Positions 1 through 11,172 are shown, counted from the first letter of the stretch. The stretch: DNA of 34,008 nt from an uncultured Methylobacillus sp. (GCA_946478965.1 CAMLDQ010000016.1:1-34008), one strand, 5' to 3'. Translations and numbers: made by a program. The notes: generated from the letters alone by a model not told the origin.

Positions 1-874
1 TGCTCTTCTCGTCATCCACCATGCGGATTTCCAGCGTGGCGGTGCGGCCGAGGATTTCCTTGGCCTTAGCCGTGTCCTGGACGCCGGGAAGCTGCACAAC
101 AATGCGATCCAGCCCCTGCTGCTGGATGATGGGTTCGGCGACCCCGAGTTCGTTCACGCGGTTATGCAGGGTCTGCATATTTTGCTTGAGTGCGAAATCC
201 TGGATACGCTTTTGTGCCTGCAGGTCGAGCGTGGCGATGAGCAGCGCTTCCTCGCCTGAAGAGGATTCCCGCAAGGTCAGGTCGGGGTAGTCCTTGCGAA
301 TGACGTCCTCGGCCTTGGCCATGTCTGCCTTGCTGCGGAACTTGATCTGCACCGCCTGACCTTCACGCGTGACGCCCGTATAGGCGATGCGGCTTTCGCG
401 CAATGCGGTGCGCAAATCGCCGACGTAGCGTTCCGCCGCTTTGTCGACGGCGGCTTTCATGTCGACCTGTAGCAGGAAATGGACGCCACCACGCAGGTCA
501 AGGCCCAGATACATCGGCAAGGCGCCGATGCTGCGCAGCCAGGAAGGAGAGCGAGAAACCAAATTCAGCGCGACGACATAGTCCTTGCCGAGTTTGTCTG
601 CCAACACATCCTTTGCCTTGATCTGGGCATCAGGCGTGGGGAACCGTACCTTGACGCCGTTTTCGTCGAGGAACAGGCCGTCATAGGCGATATTGGCCTC
701 TTTCAGCGCACTTTCCACGGGCTCCAGCAGGGCCGGACTGATCTTGACCGTGCTTTTGGCCGAAGAAATCTGGACAGCGGGTGACTCGCCAAAGATGTTG
801 GGGACGGCGTACAACATCCCGAGCAGCAGCGCAAACAGGATCAGGAGGTACTTCCACAGCGGGTAGCGGTTCAT
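1..874 (-). CDS. secD: Protein translocase subunit SecD, N-terminal part (cut by window edge)
   Basis: The minus strand reads an open frame from an ATG at 874 to the window edge, about 291 codons of a protein that is normally about 600 residues long. It starts MNRYPLWKYLLILFALLLG, the cytoplasmic end and first membrane helix of SecD. About residue 120 it has LGLDLRGGVHFLLQVD, the family hallmark that begins the first periplasmic domain. Near the cut it has QQQGLDRIVVQLPGVQD, also typical. SecD works with SecF and YajC at the SecYEG channel and uses the proton gradient to pull proteins across the inner membrane. It lies 18 bases after yajC on the same strand, the usual yajC-secD-secF order, so secF is expected just outside the window. 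The C-terminal membrane domain cannot be checked here. Confidence 0.96.
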   Translation of the reverse strand, partial: MNRYPLWKYLLILFALLLGMLYAVPNIFGESPAVQISSAKSTVKISPALLEPVESALKEANIAYDGLFLDENGVKVRFPTPDAQIKAKDVLADKLGKDYVVALNLVSRSPSWLRSIGALPMYLGLDLRGGVHFLLQVDMKAAVDKAAERYVGDLRTALRESRIAYTGVTREGQAVQIKFRSKADMAKAEDVIRKDYPDLTLRESSSGEEALLIATLDLQAQKRIQDFALKQNMQTLHNRVNELGVAEPIIQQQGLDRIVVQLPGVQDTAKAKEILGRTATLEIRMVDDEKS

Positions 875-892
875 AGGTTCGACCCAGAAATT

Positions 893-1210
893 TTAGAGAG
901 ACTTGAGCGTGCCCTTCGGCAGGAGGGTTTGGACGGCGTGTTTCTGCACTTGCACGGTGGTTTCCGGGGCGATTTCCAGTGTAACGAATCCTTCGCCAAC
1001 CTTGGTGATTCTACCGGCCAGGCCGCCCGAAGTGGTGATCTCGTCGCCCTTTTGCAACCCCTCCAGCATCTTGCGATGTTCCTTGGCCTGCTTCATTTGC
1101 GGGCGGATTAGCATGAACCAGAACAGCACGAAAATGACGATTAGCGGGAGGAAGCTGGCCCAGTTGGGCGCGGCTTCCGCAGTGGCGGCGTAAGCATTGC
1201 TGATGAACAC
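893..1210 (-). CDS. yajC: Preprotein translocase subunit YajC
   Basis: This 105-residue protein has one membrane helix (about residues 20-36) followed by RPQMKQAKEHRKML and a small basic beta-rich domain, which is the YajC pattern and its usual length. YajC associates with SecDF at the SecYEG translocon in the inner membrane; its exact role is accessory. The short N-terminal stretch before the helix, NAYAATAEAAP, resembles a periplasmic tail. The gene lies between tgt (upstream, minus strand) and secD (downstream, 18 bases away), the conserved tgt-yajC-secD arrangement of proteobacteria. The three genes are probably co-transcribed. Nothing unusual is seen. Confidence 0.96.
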   Translation of the reverse strand: MFISNAYAATAEAAPNWASFLPLIVIFVLFWFMLIRPQMKQAKEHRKMLEGLQKGDEITTSGGLAGRITKVGEGFVTLEIAPETTVQVQKHAVQTLLPKGTLKSL

Positions 1211-1248
1211 GGTCTATCCTTTTTTCTTGACTTAAAAATCTCAAAATT

Positions 1249-2407
<1,159 letters not shown>

Positions 2408-2442
2408 AGCCGCACTTAACTGTGCACGAATCCGACCCCAAT

Positions 2443-3231
2443 ATGGCCCAACCCATTGAGCGCCGCCGGCGCGCCAAACCGTTGCTGGATCCCACCCTGC
2501 GCGAGCGTAGCATTTATCTCCTCCCCAATCTCTTTACCACCGCCGCGCTGTTCGCAGGCTTCTATTCCATCGTCCAGGCCATGGGCGGGCACTTCGAGCA
2601 GGCGGCTGTCGCTATTTTTATCGCCATGGTGATGGATGGGCTTGATGGCCGGGTGGCGCGGCTGACGCACACGCAGAGCGCGTTCGGGGCGGAATACGAC
2701 AGCTTGTCCGACATGGTTTCCTTCGGCGTTGCGCCGGCACTGGTGCTCTATGTGTGGGCGCTGAAACCGATGGGCAAGCTGGGCTGGATCGCGGCATTTG
2801 TCTACTGTGCGGGCGCCGCGTTGCGGCTGGCACGCTTCAACACCAAGCTCGACGAGTCCGACAAACGCTATTTCCAGGGCTTGCCCAGCCCGGCAGCGGC
2901 CGCGCTACTGGCAGGGCTGGTTTGGGTGATGAACGAAAACGGTTTTTCCGGTACCGACGTGTTTTTCGGCTGGATCAAGATGCAATGGGTGGCTTGGGGC
3001 TTTACCGTGTTTGCCGGCATTACCATGGTGAGCGATCTGCGTTATTTCAGCGGCAAGGACTTCAACCTGCGCAAGAGTGTGCCGTTCGTCGTCATCCTGA
3101 TGATCGTGCTGGCCTTTATCCTGGTGTCCTACAGTCCACCGGAAGTGTTGTTCATGCTCTTTGTCGCCTATGGCTTATCAGGCTATGTGACATGGGTGAT
3201 GGGCTATCTGCGCAGGAATGGGGCGCAGTAG
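2443..3231 (+). CDS. pssA: CDP-diacylglycerol--serine O-phosphatidyltransferase
   Basis: This membrane enzyme joins CDP-diacylglycerol and L-serine to make phosphatidylserine, the precursor of phosphatidylethanolamine. From the ATG at 2443 it has 262 residues. The CDP-alcohol phosphotransferase signature is complete: DGLDGRVAR at about residue 65, followed by the spaced Asp residues in GAEYDSLSD (about 84-90). Several hydrophobic helices follow up to the C-terminus. IYLLPNLFTT near the start is typical of type II PssA. The frame could also open at a GTG at 2422, but the candidate promoter would leave only about eight leader bases for it, so the ATG is preferred. Neither start has a clear Shine-Dalgarno. 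leuA follows 59 bases downstream on the same strand; a pssA-leuA neighbourhood is common in betaproteobacteria. Confidence 0.93.
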   Translation: MAQPIERRRRAKPLLDPTLRERSIYLLPNLFTTAALFAGFYSIVQAMGGHFEQAAVAIFIAMVMDGLDGRVARLTHTQSAFGAEYDSLSDMVSFGVAPALVLYVWALKPMGKLGWIAAFVYCAGAALRLARFNTKLDESDKRYFQGLPSPAAAALLAGLVWVMNENGFSGTDVFFGWIKMQWVAWGFTVFAGITMVSDLRYFSGKDFNLRKSVPFVVILMIVLAFILVSYSPPEVLFMLFVAYGLSGYVTWVMGYLRRNGAQ

Positions 3232-3290
3232 TTGGGTCACAGATTTATTATGTATGAGGCCAAGCCTCACGCTCAATTTGGAGTAATGCA

Positions 3291-4826
3291 ATGCAGGACA
3301 AGTTAATCATATTCGATACCACGCTGCGCGACGGTGAGCAGAGCCCCGGCGCGGCGATGACCAAGGAAGAGAAAATTCGCATTGCGCGCCAGTTGGAGAA
3401 GCTGGGCGTGGATGTGATCGAAGCGGGCTTCGCTGCAGCCAGCCCGGGCGATTTCGAGGCGATCAAGGCGATTGCCGAGATCATCAAGGATTCCACGGTG
3501 TGCTCGCTGGCGCGTGCCAACGAAAACGATGTGCGTCGTGCCGGCGAGGCGATCAAGCCAGCGAAGAAAGGGCGCATCCATACCTTTATTGCAACCAGCC
3601 CGATCCATATGGAAAACAAGCTGCGCATGACGCCGGACCAGGTGGTGGAGCGTGCGGTACAAGCCGTGAAATGGGCAAAGGAGTATACCGAAGACGTTGA
3701 GTTTTCCGCAGAGGACGCGGTGCGCTCCGATATGGATTTCCTGGTGCGTGTGTTCGATGCCGTGATCCAGGCCGGGGCCAAGACCATCAACGTGCCGGAT
3801 ACCGTCGGCTACTCCATCCCGGTTCTGTGGGGGGAGCGCATCAAGCAGTTGATCGAGCGCGTGCCGAATTCCGATCAAGTCGTCTGGTCGACGCATTGCC
3901 ATAACGACCTCGGCATGGCTGTGGCGAATTCCCTGGCGGCCGTGATGAACGGTGCCCGCCAGGTTGAATGCACCATCAACGGTTTGGGCGAGCGGGCCGG
4001 CAATGCCAGCCTGGAAGAGGTCGTGATGGCCGTCAAGACGCGGCGCGATGTATTTAGCTGCGATACCCGCATCGATACGACACAGATCGTGCCGAGTTCC
4101 AAGCTGGTTTCCACGATCACCGGTTATCCGGTGCAGCCCAACAAGGCCATTGTCGGGGCCAATGCATTTGCGCACGAGTCCGGCATCCACCAGGACGGCG
4201 TGCTCAAGCATCGCGAAACCTATGAAATCATGCGTGCCGAGGACGTGGGCTGGAACGCCAACAAGCTGACCTTGGGCAAGCTATCAGGCCGCAATGCATT
4301 CCGCACCCGCCTGAAAGAACTGGGAATCGAGATCGAGAGCGAAGACACGCTGAATGCGGCCTTTGCGCGCTTCAAGGAACTGGCAGACAAGAAGTCGGAG
4401 ATTTTTGATGAGGACTTGCACGCGCTGCTGAGCGATGAGTTTGTCAGCGAAACGCCGGAACATTTCAAGCTGCTTTACCTCAATGTCTGCTCGCAGACCG
4501 GCGAAACTCCGCATGCGACGGTGACCGTACTAGAAAACGGCACGGAAAAACGCGCGGAGGCGGACGGCGGCGGGCCGGTGGATGCCTCGTTCAAGGCAAT
4601 TGAGGCAATCGCGGCCAGCGGTGCCGAATTGTTGCTGTACTCGGTGAACAACATCACCACCGGCACCGATGCGCAGGGCGAAGTCACTGTTCGCCTGGCC
4701 AAAGGCGGACGTATCGTCAACGGCCAGGGGGCCGATACCGACATTGTCATCGCGTCGGCCAAGGCTTATCTGAATGGCCTCAACAAGCTGCAGTCGAAAA
4801 TGGAGCGGGCACACCCGCAAGTTTGA
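3291..4826 (+). CDS. leuA: 2-isopropylmalate synthase
   Basis: LeuA catalyses the first committed step of leucine synthesis, condensing acetyl-CoA with 2-oxoisovalerate. The 511-residue length fits the short bacterial type. [12 protein letters not shown] at residues 9-20 holds the metal-binding Asp and catalytic Arg. STHCHND near residue 200 holds the two metal-binding His residues. [14 protein letters not shown] follows, the second HMGL-family signature. The last 120 residues form the regulatory LeuA dimerisation domain, with small-residue loops such as [12 protein letters not shown], where leucine feedback acts in known enzymes. A Shine-Dalgarno GGAG lies at 3280-3283. A short dyad TGAGGC-CAA-GCCTCA at 3255-3269 lies in the leader but has no T-run and no obvious leader peptide, so attenuation is not supported. 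Confidence 0.97.
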   Translation: MQDKLIIFDTTLRDGEQSPGAAMTKEEKIRIARQLEKLGVDVIEAGFAAASPGDFEAIKAIAEIIKDSTVCSLARANENDVRRAGEAIKPAKKGRIHTFIATSPIHMENKLRMTPDQVVERAVQAVKWAKEYTEDVEFSAEDAVRSDMDFLVRVFDAVIQAGAKTINVPDTVGYSIPVLWGERIKQLIERVPNSDQVVWSTHCHNDLGMAVANSLAAVMNGARQVECTINGLGERAGNASLEEVVMAVKTRRDVFSCDTRIDTTQIVPSSKLVSTITGYPVQPNKAIVGANAFAHESGIHQDGVLKHRETYEIMRAEDVGWNANKLTLGKLSGRNAFRTRLKELGIEIESEDTLNAAFARFKELADKKSEIFDEDLHALLSDEFVSETPEHFKLLYLNVCSQTGETPHATVTVLENGTEKRAEADGGGPVDASFKAIEAIAASGAELLLYSVNNITTGTDAQGEVTVRLAKGGRIVNGQGADTDIVIASAKAYLNGLNKLQSKMERAHPQV

Positions 4827-4844
4827 GGCGAGGGCATCAAAGCG

Positions 4845-4870
4845 AGGGCCGCGAGATGCGGCCCTTGTTA
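4845..4870 (+). terminator. Terminator after leuA
   Basis: AGGGCCGC at 4845-4852 pairs with GCGGCCCT at 4858-4865 around a GAGAT loop, followed by TGTTATTT. The 8-bp GC-rich stem and T-rich tail fit a rho-independent terminator for leuA. The permease gene reading the other way ends at 4868, so the tail overlaps its stop codon. Confidence 0.7.
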
Positions 4871-5533
4871 TTTGTGGCGGATGTAGCGGGCATCGTCGAA
4901 CGTGGCGACCCAGTCGGGCCGGTAGACCACCATCAGCGTCATGATCATGCCGGTCAGCATGGCTTCGGACCAGGCCATCAGGATGAAGTAAGGCAGGAAT
5001 TGCGTTACCAGATAGTGGCCCGCATAGACATGCGTAGCCACCAGAAACAGCGTGGAGGCGAGTCCATATAGGGCCATCGTTAAGCCGGCTCCAAGGAAGG
5101 CGTTGACGAAGATATAGACAAAGAACTGATTCGGCAGGCGCGTATCTGCAATCCGATACAGTCCATGGCAGATGGCGACCGGCAGCGCGGCCATCAGCAG
5201 GAAATTGAGCCCGGTCGCTTCCCAGCCGGCCGCGCCAGCCAAAGTGATGCCAACCAGGACGATGGCAAGCGCCAGCAAGGCCAGCCATGGGCCAAACATC
5301 AGGGTGAGCAGCGCACCGCCCAGCATGTGGAAATTGAGTCCGGGTTTGATGCCGGTTTTGATGCTCCAGACCAGCATCAGTATGACTGCCGCCCCCAGCC
5401 AAACATTCAGCAGATCCGGCTGGCTCAGCCTGCGCCATGGCGCGTGCCAGGCGGCAACCAACAGGGTGCCGACAGCCAGCAGGTTTGCTATCCAGAGAAT
5501 GGCGCCAGGGAAGAGCGCATCGGGAAAATTCAT
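4868..5533 (-). CDS. CbiM-like energy-coupling-factor permease, solitary
   Basis: The 221-residue protein is almost entirely hydrophobic with about six to seven membrane helices. The segment GLNFHMLGGALLTLMFGP (from residue 65) matches the conserved core of the CbiM/NikM family, in which the His binds Co2+ or Ni2+. True CbiM proteins begin Met-His, with residue 2 also a metal ligand. Here the start is MNFPDALFPG, so that ligand is missing. No CbiN, CbiQ or CbiO partner is present nearby; the neighbours are leuA and an HAD phosphatase. It is therefore assigned to the family, but metal transport is not shown. It might borrow an ECF module encoded elsewhere or act alone. The promoter region is shared with the divergent HAD gene (5534-5602). 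Confidence 0.75.
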   Translation of the reverse strand: MNFPDALFPGAILWIANLLAVGTLLVAAWHAPWRRLSQPDLLNVWLGAAVILMLVWSIKTGIKPGLNFHMLGGALLTLMFGPWLALLALAIVLVGITLAGAAGWEATGLNFLLMAALPVAICHGLYRIADTRLPNQFFVYIFVNAFLGAGLTMALYGLASTLFLVATHVYAGHYLVTQFLPYFILMAWSEAMLTGMIMTLMVVYRPDWVATFDDARYIRHK

Positions 5534-5591
5534 GGTGTTGCGGATATTTCAGGACAATCTTGCGCTAAACTTTACGCCTTTTTCGCTTGTT

Positions 5592-5595
5592 GGAG
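5592..5595 (+). promoter_or_regulatory. Ribosome-binding site deciding a TTG start
   Basis: GGAG at 5592-5595 lies seven bases before the TTG at 5603. The translation from this TTG begins exactly at the HAD motif region, and the frame upstream runs back through the oppositely oriented permease gene, so this site fixes the start of the phosphatase. Confidence 0.7.
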
Positions 5596-5602
5596 AATAA
5601 CG

Positions 5603-6265
5603 TTGCGTCTCGCTTTGTTCGATCTGGATAACACCCTGCTGGCCGGGGATAGCGATTTCGAGTGGGCGGAGTTCCTGATTTCGCAAGGCGTGCTGGATCG
5701 CGAACTGCACCAGGCGCGCAACGCCAAATTTTACGAAGACTACAAGCAGGGTACGCTGGATATCCATGCCTTTCTCGAATTCCAGTTGAAGCCGCTGTCC
5801 CTGCATCCGCGCAGTCAACTCGATGCCTGGCATAGGAAGTACATGGAGACCAAGGTCCGACCGATGATGACGGAGAAATCGCAGGCGCTGGTGGAAAAAC
5901 ACCGTGCCGCAGGGGACCTGATGATGGTGATCACGGCGACCAATGCCTTTGTGACCGCGCCGATTGCTGCCGCTTTTGGCATTCCCAATCTGATCGCCAC
6001 GGTACCGGAAGAAGTTGATGGTCAATTCACCGGCCGCGTCGCCGGTCAGCCAAGTTTCAAGGAAGGCAAGGTCACCCGGCTCCAGCAATGGCTTGAAGCG
6101 CGCGGGCAAGGTTTGCAGGACTTCGAGGAGACGTTTTTCTACAGCGACTCGCTGAATGACTTGCCGTTGCTGAAGATCGTCGGCAACCCGGTAGCGGTGG
6201 ATCCGGACGCTACGTTACGCGCCTATGCCGAAGAGGCGGGTTGGCCGGTGATCAGCTTGCGTTAA
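5603..6265 (+). CDS. HAD-IB family phosphatase (SerB-like hydrolase)
   Basis: This is a 220-residue protein of the haloacid dehalogenase superfamily, subfamily IB. Motif I is DLDNT (residues 7-11) with the nucleophile Asp7 and acid/base Asp9. Motif II is the Thr of VITATNAF. The Lys of motif III lies in FKEGK, and motif IV is YSDSLNDLPLL with the acidic metal ligands. A helical cap lies between motifs I and II, as in phosphoserine phosphatase. Members of this subfamily act on phosphoserine, histidinol phosphate or other small phosphomonoesters; the sequence does not decide which. The start is TTG with a good Shine-Dalgarno. The open frame continues 146 codons upstream, but that part overlaps the permease gene antisense and is not family-like. 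Its stop is one base from the end of the convergent ypjD-like gene. Confidence 0.9.
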   Translation: MRLALFDLDNTLLAGDSDFEWAEFLISQGVLDRELHQARNAKFYEDYKQGTLDIHAFLEFQLKPLSLHPRSQLDAWHRKYMETKVRPMMTEKSQALVEKHRAAGDLMMVITATNAFVTAPIAAAFGIPNLIATVPEEVDGQFTGRVAGQPSFKEGKVTRLQQWLEARGQGLQDFEETFFYSDSLNDLPLLKIVGNPVAVDPDATLRAYAEEAGWPVISLR

Positions 6266-6266
6266 A

Positions 6267-7073
6267 TCAGCGTCCCAGCAGCACTTCGAGCACGAATTTG
6301 CTGCCGATGTAGGCCAGAAGAAGGACGCCGAACCCGGTGAGCGTCCAGCGGATGGCGATGCGTCCGCGCCAGCCATAGTTGTATCGCCCAAGCAGCAATG
6401 CGCCGAAAATCAGCCAGGAAATGATAGTGAAGACGTTCTTGTGGTTGAATTTGAGCGGTTGATTGAATAACTCTTCGGAAAAGACAATACCGCTGACCAA
6501 GGTCAGCGTCAGCAGCAAAAACCCCAGGCCGATGATGCGGAACAGCAGCTTTTCCATCGAAATCAGCGGCGGGAAATCGGGCAGGCTGATCCAGGTCGGC
6601 TTGCGGTGCAGGCTGCGCTCCGCCACCGTCATCAGCAGCGCGTGCAGTGCCGCGAAGGTGAACAGGCTGTAGGCGGTCATGGCGATTACCAGATGCCAGA
6701 TGAAAGCCGGCTGGCCGGCATAGGGCAGCATGTGCGTTTCCGGAATCAGGTGTTGCAGCAACACGAACAGCGCGGCCGGGGGCAGGACAAATGCCTGCAG
6801 GCTGTTTAGTCCGCGGTTCAGGTCGGTAATCCAGTAGATCAGGACTGTCAGCCAGAAAATGGCGGAGAGCGCATTGGTCAGGCCGAGATTGAGGCCGCCG
6901 ATGAACAGCGATTCGTATAGCAGCACGCCGTGCAGCAGCAGCCCGATTGCGATGGCGACACTATGCCATCCAGGTTGCTGCTTGGTCGGCGAGATTTTGA
7001 CCGTGCGCCAGAAGTCGACCGCCACCACCGAATAAAATCCGGCAACCAGTAAATTGGGAAGTAAGTCCAGCAT
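6267..7073 (-). CDS. YpjD/CcsA-type cytochrome c assembly family membrane protein
   Basis: About eight membrane helices fill this 268-residue protein, which belongs to the CcmC/CcmF/CcsA superfamily (YpjD branch). The hydrophobic pattern and the conserved segment FIWHLVIAMTAYSLFTFAALHA, split across a helix with a His, fit this branch. The superfamily handles heme during cytochrome c maturation, but YpjD proteins lack the full tryptophan-rich WWD heme motif, and their exact role is not known. The ATG at 7073 is preferred because the protein then starts directly with a membrane helix. A GTG at 7103 would add ten polar residues. It is divergent from ffh, and a ypjD-ffh pairing is conserved in many proteobacteria. 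It converges with the HAD gene with no terminator between them. Confidence 0.82.
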   Translation of the reverse strand: MLDLLPNLLVAGFYSVVAVDFWRTVKISPTKQQPGWHSVAIAIGLLLHGVLLYESLFIGGLNLGLTNALSAIFWLTVLIYWITDLNRGLNSLQAFVLPPAALFVLLQHLIPETHMLPYAGQPAFIWHLVIAMTAYSLFTFAALHALLMTVAERSLHRKPTWISLPDFPPLISMEKLLFRIIGLGFLLLTLTLVSGIVFSEELFNQPLKFNHKNVFTIISWLIFGALLLGRYNYGWRGRIAIRWTLTGFGVLLLAYIGSKFVLEVLLGR

Positions 7074-7172
7074 TCTTCGGTTAAAATTCCAGTCTTTCGC
7101 CACTATAGCACGAGCACCCTAAGCGACGAAGTGTCGTGCCTAAATACCAGCCGGATCCCATAGAGGTACCCC

Positions 7173-8525
<1,353 letters not shown>

Positions 8526-8574
8526 TTTTTCGTTGACCGGGGTGTTGCTTTCCGCGATAATGGCGCCCCTTCAA

Positions 8575-8649
8575 GGGTCGGTAGCTCAGTGGTAGAGCAG
8601 CGGACTTTTAATCCGTTGGTCGTGGGTTCGACCCCCACCCGACCCACCA
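8575..8649 (+). tRNA. tRNA-Lys (anticodon TTT)
   Basis: The acceptor stem GGGTCGG pairs with CCGACCC, followed by discriminator A and an encoded CCA. The anticodon loop CTTTTAA gives anticodon TTT, read as lysine. The D arm (GCTC..GAGC) and the T arm with GTTCGA are both intact. Confidence 0.97.
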
Positions 8650-8651
8650 GT

Positions 8652-8690
8652 AATGATGCGGCTCGCAGTATGCGGGCCGTTTTCATTATC
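8652..8690 (+). terminator. Terminator after tRNA-Lys
   Basis: CGGCTCGCA at 8659-8667 pairs with TGCGGGCCG at 8671-8679 (one G-T wobble) around a GTA loop, followed by TTTT. The flanks AATGA and TCATT can pair further. This is a strong rho-independent terminator three to ten bases after the tRNA. Confidence 0.85.
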
Positions 8691-8764
8691 TCCGCGCCTT
8701 TCAGGCGAATGAATTCCTGTTCACAATGTCCAATTAGTTCCTCATCCGGTGAACGAGGGCAATC

Positions 8765-9208
8765 ATGAGAGCTTTTCTGACCGTGCTGATGTGTGTGCTG
8801 CCCGTTTTGGCGAGTGCCGAAATCTATAAGTGTACGGATAGCCAGGGCAAGGTCGTTTATCAGGACTTCAAGTGCGCAATTAAAACATTGGGCACTGTCG
8901 CGCCTCCTCCTGCGCCTTCAAAGGAAGCCCAGAAACAAGCCTGGATGCGGCTGGATCGCATGCTTGAGCAAAGTCGCGATTACGATCAGAAAAGGCGCGA
9001 GGATATGAAGCTGCGCCAGGATGAATTGCGCTTGCTGGAGGCGCAGGAGGCGCGGGAACAGAACGCTGTTTCGGATCAGGAATCGGTGTTGTATGTCCCT
9101 GCCTACGGCAAGCGCCGGCATCGGCAGGATGCGCCGCAGTGGCAGAATGCCAAGAATCAGCGTCGGCCGTGCGTGATTGGATACGTCGGGGATAGAAGTT
9201 GCCACTAG
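8765..9208 (+). CDS. Secreted DUF4124 domain protein
   Basis: The 147-residue product starts with a signal peptide (about residues 1-18, ending LASA). The mature start EIYKCTDSQGKVVYQDFKC is the DUF4124 pattern: a short beta domain with two Cys that may form a disulfide in the periplasm. A charged, probably helical region follows (about 55-105, rich in Arg, Glu, Gln). The tail carries two more Cys (RRPCVIGYVGDRSCH). The Shine-Dalgarno GAGGG is well placed. The family has no known function. The gene is a single unit between the tRNA-Lys terminator and a strong bidirectional terminator. Confidence 0.85.
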   Translation: MRAFLTVLMCVLPVLASAEIYKCTDSQGKVVYQDFKCAIKTLGTVAPPPAPSKEAQKQAWMRLDRMLEQSRDYDQKRREDMKLRQDELRLLEAQEAREQNAVSDQESVLYVPAYGKRRHRQDAPQWQNAKNQRRPCVIGYVGDRSCH

Positions 9209-9230
9209 AGTGATCGAGAGACAGGACAAT

Positions 9231-9260
9231 GAAAAACGGCTGCCATGGCAGCCGTTTTTC
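9231..9260. terminator. Bidirectional terminator between DUF4124 gene and ctaB
   Basis: A perfect 30-base palindrome: GAAAAACGGCTGCCA at 9231-9245 followed by its exact complement. An A-run on the left and a T-run on the right make it usable from both strands. It serves the two convergent genes. Confidence 0.9.
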
Positions 9261-9273
9261 ATGGCGGCGCAGT

Positions 9274-10173
9274 CTAGTGAATCAGGTAATGGTCCGCCAG
9301 CAAGACGGCAAAGAGCAGGGTCAGGTAAAGGATGGAGTAGCGGAAAGTACGTTTTGCCAGATCGTCGCTGTATTTCCGGTATAGCCCAACTGCATAGGCC
9401 ATGAAAATGGCATTCAGGATGGTCGAGCCTACCAGGTAGAGCCACCCGCTCATGCCGCTGCCGACAGGCATCAAGGTGACGGCTACCAAGACGATGGTGT
9501 ACAGCAGGATGTGCAGGCGGGTGAACTCCTCGCCATGCGTGACCGGCAGCATGGGCAGGCCGGATTTGGCGTATTCGTTGCGGCGGTACAGCGCCAGCGC
9601 CCAGAAGTGCGGCGGTGTCCAGGCGAAAATGATAAGGAAGAGGATCAGCGCTTCCGGCGATACTACATTGTTAACTGCAGCCCAGCCCAGTACGGGCGGC
9701 ATGGCCCCGGACGCCCCGCCAATGACGATGTTGAGCGGCGTCGCTGGCTTGAGGAATATGGTATAGATGACGGCATAGCCGATGAAGGTGGCAAAGGTCA
9801 GCCACATCGTCAGCGGGTTGACGTAGTAATACAGGATGGAGAGGCCGGCTGCGCCCACCAGTGTGGCGAAGATGGCGGTCTGGAATGAGGTGACCTGGCC
9901 GGTGGGGAGCGGGCGCGCGCGGGTGCGTGCCATGACTGCATCAATTTTCTGTTCGATGAGGCAGTTGAATGCGGCGGCCGCGCCGGAAGCAAGCGCTATG
10001 CCTATGGTGGCGTTAAGTAGCAAATCAAGCGGCACCATGGTGGGCGTGGCGAGGAACATGCCGATCATCGCGGTGAAGACGATGAGGGCCGTCACCCGAG
10101 GTTTGCACATCAGGAAAAAGCTTTGAAAGCTGATGCCGATGCGTTGAAGTCTGATAGCCAAAACAGCACTCAT
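9274..10173 (-). CDS. ctaB: Protoheme IX farnesyltransferase (heme O synthase)
   Basis: CtaB (CyoE) is a membrane prenyltransferase that adds farnesyl to heme B, giving heme O, the precursor of the heme A needed by the caa3 oxidase. The 299-residue protein has about eight to nine helices. The first prenyl-diphosphate site appears as [21 protein letters not shown], spaced Asn, Asp and Arg residues on the first loop. A second conserved loop contains [21 protein letters not shown] followed by PMLPV. A Shine-Dalgarno GGAGG (10183-10187) lies inside the end of the upstream gene region. The ctaA stop is six bases upstream, so the two heme A genes are surely co-transcribed. Confidence 0.96.
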   Translation of the reverse strand: MSAVLAIRLQRIGISFQSFFLMCKPRVTALIVFTAMIGMFLATPTMVPLDLLLNATIGIALASGAAAAFNCLIEQKIDAVMARTRARPLPTGQVTSFQTAIFATLVGAAGLSILYYYVNPLTMWLTFATFIGYAVIYTIFLKPATPLNIVIGGASGAMPPVLGWAAVNNVVSPEALILFLIIFAWTPPHFWALALYRRNEYAKSGLPMLPVTHGEEFTRLHILLYTIVLVAVTLMPVGSGMSGWLYLVGSTILNAIFMAYAVGLYRKYSDDLAKRTFRYSILYLTLLFAVLLADHYLIH

Positions 10174-10179
10174 AACACC

Positions 10180-11172
10180 CTACCTCCCCGACTTTCTAGT
10201 CGTTTTCGAGTTTAACACCACTATTGAAATTAACAACAAAGCTGCAACCGCGTTGTGCGCGACAGCGATCGGCAATGGCAGGCTGAACAGGACGTTGCTG
10301 ACACCAAGGCTGACCTGAAGGATCAGCAGTCCGGCCATCTTGAGGCCGAGGTCGCGTAGGCCAGGCGTTCGTGTGACCATGATTGCCAGCAAGCCGACGT
10401 ACAGGAAAGTGATCAAGGCGCCCAGGCGGTGTGTCCAGTGGATGGCGGTTAGCGCGGCGAGGGAAAGCGGGCGGCCGTCGGCAGTCTCGCCAAGCTCACG
10501 AATCATGTGAAAGGCACTGGCAAAGTCCATGGGTGGCAGCAAGGAGCCCTGGCAGGTTGGAAAATCGCTGCATGCGAGTGCCGCGTAATTGGAGCTGGTC
10601 CAGCCGCCCAGGAAAATCTGTACGGCAATCACGACCAGTCCTAGCCGTGCCCAAGGTCTTAGGGCGTTGAAGTTTTCGCCGTAGATGGAGGGAACGGTGC
10701 CGAAGCGCCGATGCGCCAGCCAAGTTAGCAGGGCAAGGGTCGTCATGCCGCCGAGCAGGTGTGCGCTGACAATCACCGGCTTCAGCAACAGCGTGACGGT
10801 CCACATGCCGAGCAACGCCTGAAATATCACCAAAATCAGCAGCCCAGTTGGTAGCGCAGGCGTGATGTTGATGCGGTCGCGTTGTCGCCATGCGAGGATG
10901 AAAATGGCGAGAATCAGCAGTCCCAGCGTGCCGGCGAAATAACGGTGCACCATTTCCTTCCAGGCTTTGTGTGCCTCAACGATTTTTCCAGGGAATGCAG
11001 TTTGCACATGCTGGAGAGCGGTTGCGCCGTGCGGTACGGTTAGGTGGCCGTAGCAGCCGGGCCAGTCGGGGCAGCCGAGTCCGGCATCGGACAGTCGGAC
11101 ATAGGCGCCGAGGGCAACAACGCAGAAAGCGAGAACGGCCGCAGCCAGTACCAAACGGTCGAAGAGTTTCAT
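10180..11172 (-). CDS. ctaA: Heme A synthase (COX15/CtaA family)
   Basis: CtaA oxidises the methyl group of heme O to a formyl group, making heme A. The 330-residue protein has about eight helices in two related halves. The conserved His are seen in EAHKAWKEMVHRYFAG, SAHLLGG, WTHRLGA and VAHNAVA. Both halves carry an extracytoplasmic Cys pair: GCPDWPGC (C34, C40) and CSDFPTC (about 200-206). These pairs are found in many bacterial CtaA proteins. The ATG overlaps the TAA stop of the upstream Sco-like gene by one base (TAATG), so translation is probably coupled. ctaB follows after six bases. Confidence 0.96.
   Translation of the reverse strand: MKLFDRLVLAAAVLAFCVVALGAYVRLSDAGLGCPDWPGCYGHLTVPHGATALQHVQTAFPGKIVEAHKAWKEMVHRYFAGTLGLLILAIFILAWRQRDRINITPALPTGLLILVIFQALLGMWTVTLLLKPVIVSAHLLGGMTTLALLTWLAHRRFGTVPSIYGENFNALRPWARLGLVVIAVQIFLGGWTSSNYAALACSDFPTCQGSLLPPMDFASAFHMIRELGETADGRPLSLAALTAIHWTHRLGALITFLYVGLLAIMVTRTPGLRDLGLKMAGLLILQVSLGVSNVLFSLPLPIAVAHNAVAALLLISIVVLNSKTTRKSGR

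Noticed and set aside
3255..3269. A TGAGGC-CAA-GCCTCA hairpin as a leucine attenuator ahead of leuA.
   Set aside because: There is no T-run, no leader peptide with leucine codons and no alternative stem.
5165..5602. A 146-codon N-terminal extension of the HAD phosphatase.
   Set aside because: It runs antisense through the CbiM-like gene, and a Shine-Dalgarno with a TTG at 5603 starts the protein exactly at its family N-terminus.
7108..7139. The inverted repeat GCACGA/TCGTGC between ypjD and ffh as an operator.
   Set aside because: The arms are six bases with a 20-base centre in a GC-rich region, which is easily due to chance.
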